Source of the DNA: an uncultured Senegalimassilia sp. | GTDB lineage: Bacteria > Actinomycetota > Coriobacteriia > Coriobacteriales > Eggerthellaceae | Direction of reading: 5' to 3' | NCBI GenBank assembly: GCA_934661765.1 | Contig: CAKUJT010000052.1 | Location: 1-18,157 of the forward strand | DNA: 18,157 bases | Shown here: piece after piece, positions 15,089 to 18,157 of the stretch | How positions within the stretch are numbered: position 1 is the stretch's first letter | Layout: every line of letters begins with the position of its first letter | Translations under genes and position numbers: made by a program | Notes under the pieces: model-generated | Seen by the model: the letters and a program-made list of their open reading frames with translations, nothing else | The model's database searches: none | Told to the model about the DNA's origin: nothing

Positions 15089-17707
15089 ATGAAAGCAAAC
15101 GAATCTATCACGCACGCGGGACACACGCCCTACATGCAGAACCGCGAGCTGTCGTGGCTCACGTTCAACGAGCGCGTGCTCGACCAAGGCGCCGATGAGA
15201 CCGTCCCGCTGCTCGAGCGCCTGAACTTCATCAGCATCTTCTGGTCCAACCTCCAGGAGTTCTTCATGGTGCGCGTGGGCAGCCTGACCGACCTGTCTCT
15301 TCTGAAGAAGCAGGTCCTCGACTCGAAGACGGGCATGACGCCGGCCGAGCAGCTCACCGCCATCCACAAGCGCTGCCACGAGCTGTATCCCGTGCAGGAG
15401 CAGACCTACGCCGAGGTGCGCGAGGCCCTGGCCGCGCACGGCGTGCGCCACCTGCGCCCCGCCGATCTCAACGACGAGCAGCGCGCCTTCCTGGCCGACT
15501 ACACGGCAGCCAACATCATGCCGTTCCTATCCCCGCAGATCATCAATTCGCGCCACCCCTTCCCCCACCTGGAGAACGGGTCGCTCTACGTCATCGTGCG
15601 CCTTGACGAGGAAGTGGGCCCGAAGAAGCCCAAGAAGAAGGACAAGGCCAAGGACGGCAAAACCGTCAAAGCCGCGAAGATCCACCCCTCCGCCGAGGAA
15701 AGCGAGAATCTGGGCGCCGAAGGCGTCACCGTGGGCATCCTGCCCATGCCGCGCCAGTGCGCGCGCGTCATCAAGCTGCCGGGCGAGGGCTTCCAGTTCA
15801 TCCTGCTCGAGCACGCGGTGGAGATGACCGCCGAGCAGGTGTTCAGCATGTACACCGTCAAGCACACCAACGTCCTGTGCGTCACGCGCAACGCCGACCT
15901 GGACGCCACCGAGAACACCGACGAGTCCGACGAGGATTACCGCGAGCACATGAAGCGCATCCTGAAGAAGCGCGGTCGTCTGGCGCCGGTGCGCCTGGAG
16001 TCCGAGCGCCCGCTTTCCAGCGTGCTGCAAGAGCTTCTGCTCGATCGCCTCAACCTCAAGCCGCATCAGACCTACGTCACCAGCGTGCCGCTCGACATGA
16101 GCTGGACCTGGGGTCTTGGAAGCAACCTGCCCGAGCAGGAGCGCATGGCGCTGTCCAACCCCCCGTTCACCCCGCAGTGGCCGGCATGCCTTGACCGCAA
16201 CCGCTCCATCATCGACCAGGTCTGCGAGCGCGAGGTGCTGCTCAGCTACCCCTACGAGTCCATGGACGCGTTCGTGCAGCTGCTGCGCGAGGCCGCTGCC
16301 GACCCCAGCGTCATCTCCATCAAGATCACGCTGTACCGCCTGGCGCGCCAGTCGCACCTGGCCGAGGCGCTCATCGCCGCCGCCGAGTCCGGCAAGCAGG
16401 TCACGGCGCTGTTCGAGCTACGTGCACGCTTCGACGAGTCCAACAACATCGAGTGGTCGCAGCGCTTCGAGGAGGCCGGCTGCAACGTCATCTACGGCTT
16501 CCGCGATTACAAGGTGCACAGCAAGATCTGCTGCATCACGCGCCAAACCGAGAACGGCCTGCAGTACATCACGCAGCTGGGCACGGGCAACTACAACGAG
16601 AAGACGGCGAAGCTCTACACCGACCTGAGCTTCATCACCGCCGACGAGACCATCGGACGCGACGCCACCGAGTTCTTCCGTAACATGCAGCTGGAGAACG
16701 CTTCCGACAACTACGACATCCTGTCGGTAGCCCCGCTGCAGATCAAGCCCGGCATCATCGCCAACATCGACAAGCAGATCGCCCTTGCGCGCGAAGGCAA
16801 ACCGTGCGGCCTGTTCTTCAAGACCAACAGCGTCACCGACAAGGACATCATCGTCAAGATCGCCGAGGCAAGCCAGGCAGGCGTTCCGGTCACGCTGCTC
16901 GTGCGCGGCATATCGTGCCTGGTCCCGGGCGTGCCCGGCTACACCGACAACGTCCGCGTGGTCTCCATCGTGGGCCGTCTGCTCGAGCACAGCCGCATCT
17001 ACGGCTTCGGCCCGCGCGAGGACATCAAGATCTTCCTGTCCAGCGCCGACCTCATGACGCGCAACATGGAGAAGCGCGTCGAAATCGCCTGGCCCATCCT
17101 TGACGAGGGGCTGCGCAACCAGGTGCTCGACTACATCGCCACGTGCCTGCGTGACACGGCGAAGCTGCGCGAGCTGAAGGCCGATGGAACCTACACCAAA
17201 CTCGGCGAGCTGGCCAAGCCCGACGAGCCGAAGTTCGAGTCGCAGGACTTCCTCATCAAAGAGGCGCAGCGTGCCCGCGCGGCCGCTGCCGAGGCCAAGG
17301 CCGCGCGCAGCGCGAACTCCCGCAAGCTCATGAACGAGCAGCGCCAGGCACAGATGGCCGAAGCCGAGGCGAAGGTGGAGGCAGTGGCGAAGGCGGAAGC
17401 CGCCGCCGCAGAGGCTGCCCGCGAGGCCGAAGCCGCCCACAAAGCCGCGCTCGAAGCTGAGGCCGCCGCGAAGGCCGCCGAGGCGGAAGCTGCCGCGAAG
17501 CCTGCCGCAAAGCCGGCGCCCAAGCCCGCCGAGGCCGCGCCCAAGCCGCAAGCTGCCCCCAAGCCCGCCGAGGCCGCAGCCCAGCCTGTACCGGTGAAGG
17601 CCCAGGTCATCAACGAGCCCATGCAGGCGCCCAGCCACTCCGGCATCCAGCGACGCCCCGAGAAGCCCAGCCTCCTCGCCCGCGTCCTAGCGAAGTTCAT
17701 CCGCTAA
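15089..17707 (+). CDS. ppk1: Polyphosphate kinase 1 with long low-complexity tail
   Basis: Reversibly polymerises the gamma phosphate of ATP into polyphosphate via a phosphohistidine; often membrane- or granule-associated. The 872-residue protein starts with the PPK1 signature NRELSWLTFNERVL. The two catalytic histidines are His477 (YKVHSKICC) and His634 (LLEHSRIYGF), 157 residues apart, the same spacing as His435 and His592 in E. coli. ARFDESNNI, GTGNYNEKTA and SSADLMTRNMEKRVE complete the core, which ends near residue 705. Typical PPK1 is about 690-740 residues; here a tail of about 165 residues follows, first charged and Ala/Glu/Lys-rich (coiled-coil-like), then Ala/Pro/Lys-rich, ending LLARVLAKFIR. 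A Lys-rich insertion (PKKPKKKDKAKDGK, near 178-205) and an acidic DESDED patch interrupt the head region. ATG at 15089 is chosen because GAGGGAAGGGAA precedes it; the open frame extends to 14936. Confidence 0.97.
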   Translation: MKANESITHAGHTPYMQNRELSWLTFNERVLDQGADETVPLLERLNFISIFWSNLQEFFMVRVGSLTDLSLLKKQVLDSKTGMTPAEQLTAIHKRCHELYPVQEQTYAEVREALAAHGVRHLRPADLNDEQRAFLADYTAANIMPFLSPQIINSRHPFPHLENGSLYVIVRLDEEVGPKKPKKKDKAKDGKTVKAAKIHPSAEESENLGAEGVTVGILPMPRQCARVIKLPGEGFQFILLEHAVEMTAEQVFSMYTVKHTNVLCVTRNADLDATENTDESDEDYREHMKRILKKRGRLAPVRLESERPLSSVLQELLLDRLNLKPHQTYVTSVPLDMSWTWGLGSNLPEQERMALSNPPFTPQWPACLDRNRSIIDQVCEREVLLSYPYESMDAFVQLLREAAADPSVISIKITLYRLARQSHLAEALIAAAESGKQVTALFELRARFDESNNIEWSQRFEEAGCNVIYGFRDYKVHSKICCITRQTENGLQYITQLGTGNYNEKTAKLYTDLSFITADETIGRDATEFFRNMQLENASDNYDILSVAPLQIKPGIIANIDKQIALAREGKPCGLFFKTNSVTDKDIIVKIAEASQAGVPVTLLVRGISCLVPGVPGYTDNVRVVSIVGRLLEHSRIYGFGPREDIKIFLSSADLMTRNMEKRVEIAWPILDEGLRNQVLDYIATCLRDTAKLRELKADGTYTKLGELAKPDEPKFESQDFLIKEAQRARAAAAEAKAARSANSRKLMNEQRQAQMAEAEAKVEAVAKAEAAAAEAAREAEAAHKAALEAEAAAKAAEAEAAAKPAAKPAPKPAEAAPKPQAAPKPAEAAAQPVPVKAQVINEPMQAPSHSGIQRRPEKPSLLARVLAKFIR

Positions 17708-17709
17708 TC

Positions 17710-17740
17710 AAGAAGCCCCGCTCACGCGGGGTTTCTTTTT
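17710..17740 (+). terminator. Strong intrinsic terminator after ppk1
   Basis: The stem AAGAAGCCCCGC (17710-17721) pairs with GCGGGGTTTCTT (17726-17737): 12 bp with one G-T wobble and a TCAC loop. It is followed immediately by a T-run, and starts 3 bases after the ppk1 stop codon. Confidence 0.92.
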
Positions 17741-17770
17741 GTCTGCGGGGTCCGTACCTGGGCAACGGAC

Positions 17771-17811
17771 GGTTGCGACTGCGGGTTTGGCGGTCACGAC
17801 TACGGGTTTGG
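17771..17811. repeat. Two near-identical 20-mers at 21-bp spacing
   Basis: GGTTGCGACTGCGGGTTTGG (17771-17790) and GGTCACGACTACGGGTTTGG (17792-17811) agree at 17 of 20 positions, and all three differences are transitions. About 60 bases on, CCGACTAGG occurs at 17874-17882 and again at 17895-17903, also 21 bases apart. Confidence 0.75.
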
Positions 17812-17904
17812 GGGCTGGGCCGGCAGGGCGTCCCAAAGGATCACGCACTTTGACAGTTGCAGCCGCGAGCCTACCGACTAGGCCGCCTGCGTGGCCGACT
17901 AGGA

Positions 17905-18031
17905 CGATACGTCTGCGTTTGGTTGGGGTAGGTTGCAGTATAAGTGCCTTGCGCGCGCCTGTGACCTGGTGAAATGCTGATGAGGCTTGTGTTGCTACCT
18001 GGACATGCCCCAATCAAACACAGACGTATCG
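17905..18031. repeat. 127-nt hairpin element with 24-nt inverted ends
   Basis: 17905-17928 (CGATACGTCTGCGTTTGGTT then GGGG) is the reverse complement of 18008-18031 except at two positions. One of the two mismatches becomes a G-U pair in the plus-strand RNA and the other in the minus-strand RNA. The 79-base interior has a weaker AGGT-x-GCA similarity continuing the dyad. It could be a non-coding RNA, a MITE-like non-autonomous element or a dispersed genomic repeat. No target-site duplication is evident. Confidence 0.7.
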
Positions 18032-18157
18032 ACAGTTTGGCGGGATCAGGAGCAAGGAGAGCGGATTCGTGTCTCATCTCAGGATGATAGTGGTGAGCGA
18101 TAGTCGCGGCGTTGCAAGATGGCCCCATTTTGCCCGCAAACGAAGCAGGGCCGACCC

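Larger units (their letters stand above)
17741..18157. other. Gene-poor region with repeats and a hairpin element
   Basis: 417 bases to the window edge with no convincing gene. Frames of 77-101 codons exist on both strands, but they are Arg/Pro-rich, lack recognisable domains, and one runs through the ppk1 terminator. The region holds two 20-mers repeated at 21-base spacing (17771-17811), a 9-mer repeated at 21-base spacing (17874-17903), and a 127-nt element with inverted ends (17905-18031). Confidence 0.65.

Noticed and set aside
13786..15198. A 470-codon plus-strand frame over ppx
   Set aside because: Arg/His-rich with no domain; the ppx frame has intact family motifs and a ribosome site.
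16418..17638. A 406-codon minus-strand frame opposite ppk1
   Set aside because: Leu/Gly-rich shadow of the ppk1 3' half, with no domain.
17970..18000. CTGATGAG resembling a hammerhead ribozyme core inside the 127-nt element
   Set aside because: The required CGAAA and cleavage-site partners with flanking stems are not in suitable positions.
17708..18128. Minus-strand frames of 101 and 85 codons (17708-18013, 17871-18128)
   Set aside because: No domain, poor ribosome sites; one overlaps the ppk1 terminator and both cross the inverted-repeat element.

Overview
The window looks like a chromosomal segment from a GC-rich Gram-positive actinobacterium, most likely a gut Coriobacteriia/Eggerthellaceae member (Eggerthella, Gordonibacter or a relative). 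This placement is inferred from the strong GC bias at third codon positions, an LPXTG-type surface protein ending in LGQTG, a class B sortase, and the actinobacterial style of the polyphosphate enzymes. No ribosomal or other phylogenetic marker is present, so the genus is not fixed.

Left half, all on the minus strand (read right to left). A very large cell-wall-anchored surface protein (3329-13393, about 3354 residues) is followed by a two-domain polyphosphate:AMP phosphotransferase (pap, 1433-3172). Next come a possible 33-residue membrane peptide (1235-1336) and a class B sortase (3-845), whose last codons are cut off by the window edge. The surface protein has a signal peptide, an Ala/Gly/Ser-rich stretch, BspA-type leucine-rich repeats, an Ig-like module, about 24 tandem InlB-B-type beta repeats, an Ig domain, a putative-Ig (He_PIG-like) domain, about four MBG-like modules, a Pro/Asp/Gly wall-spanning region and a sorting signal. 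The sortase is a plausible, unproven, candidate to attach it or related proteins.

Right half, on the plus strand. A short-form exopolyphosphatase (ppx, 13877-14827) and polyphosphate kinase 1 (ppk1, 15089-17707) are followed by a strong intrinsic terminator. With pap these give polyphosphate synthesis from ATP (Ppk1), hydrolysis to phosphate (Ppx), and use of polyphosphate to convert AMP to ADP (Pap). The giant surface gene therefore sits inside an otherwise coherent polyphosphate locus.

Three stretches longer than 300 bases have no convincing gene. 846-1234 holds a terminator-like hairpin and the sortase leader. 13394-13876 is a divergent intergenic region with a perfect 29-bp inverted repeat. 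17741-18157 has 21-bp-spaced repeats and a 127-nt element with 24-nt near-perfect inverted ends.

The points most worth a second look are: the hydrophobic helix plus His-rich linker inside the beta-repeat array; the roughly 165-residue Ala/Lys/Glu/Pro tail and Lys-rich insertion of Ppk1; the 29-bp inverted repeat; the 127-nt hairpin element; and the 33-residue membrane peptide. No CRISPR array, tRNA, rRNA, insertion sequence or prophage gene was seen.
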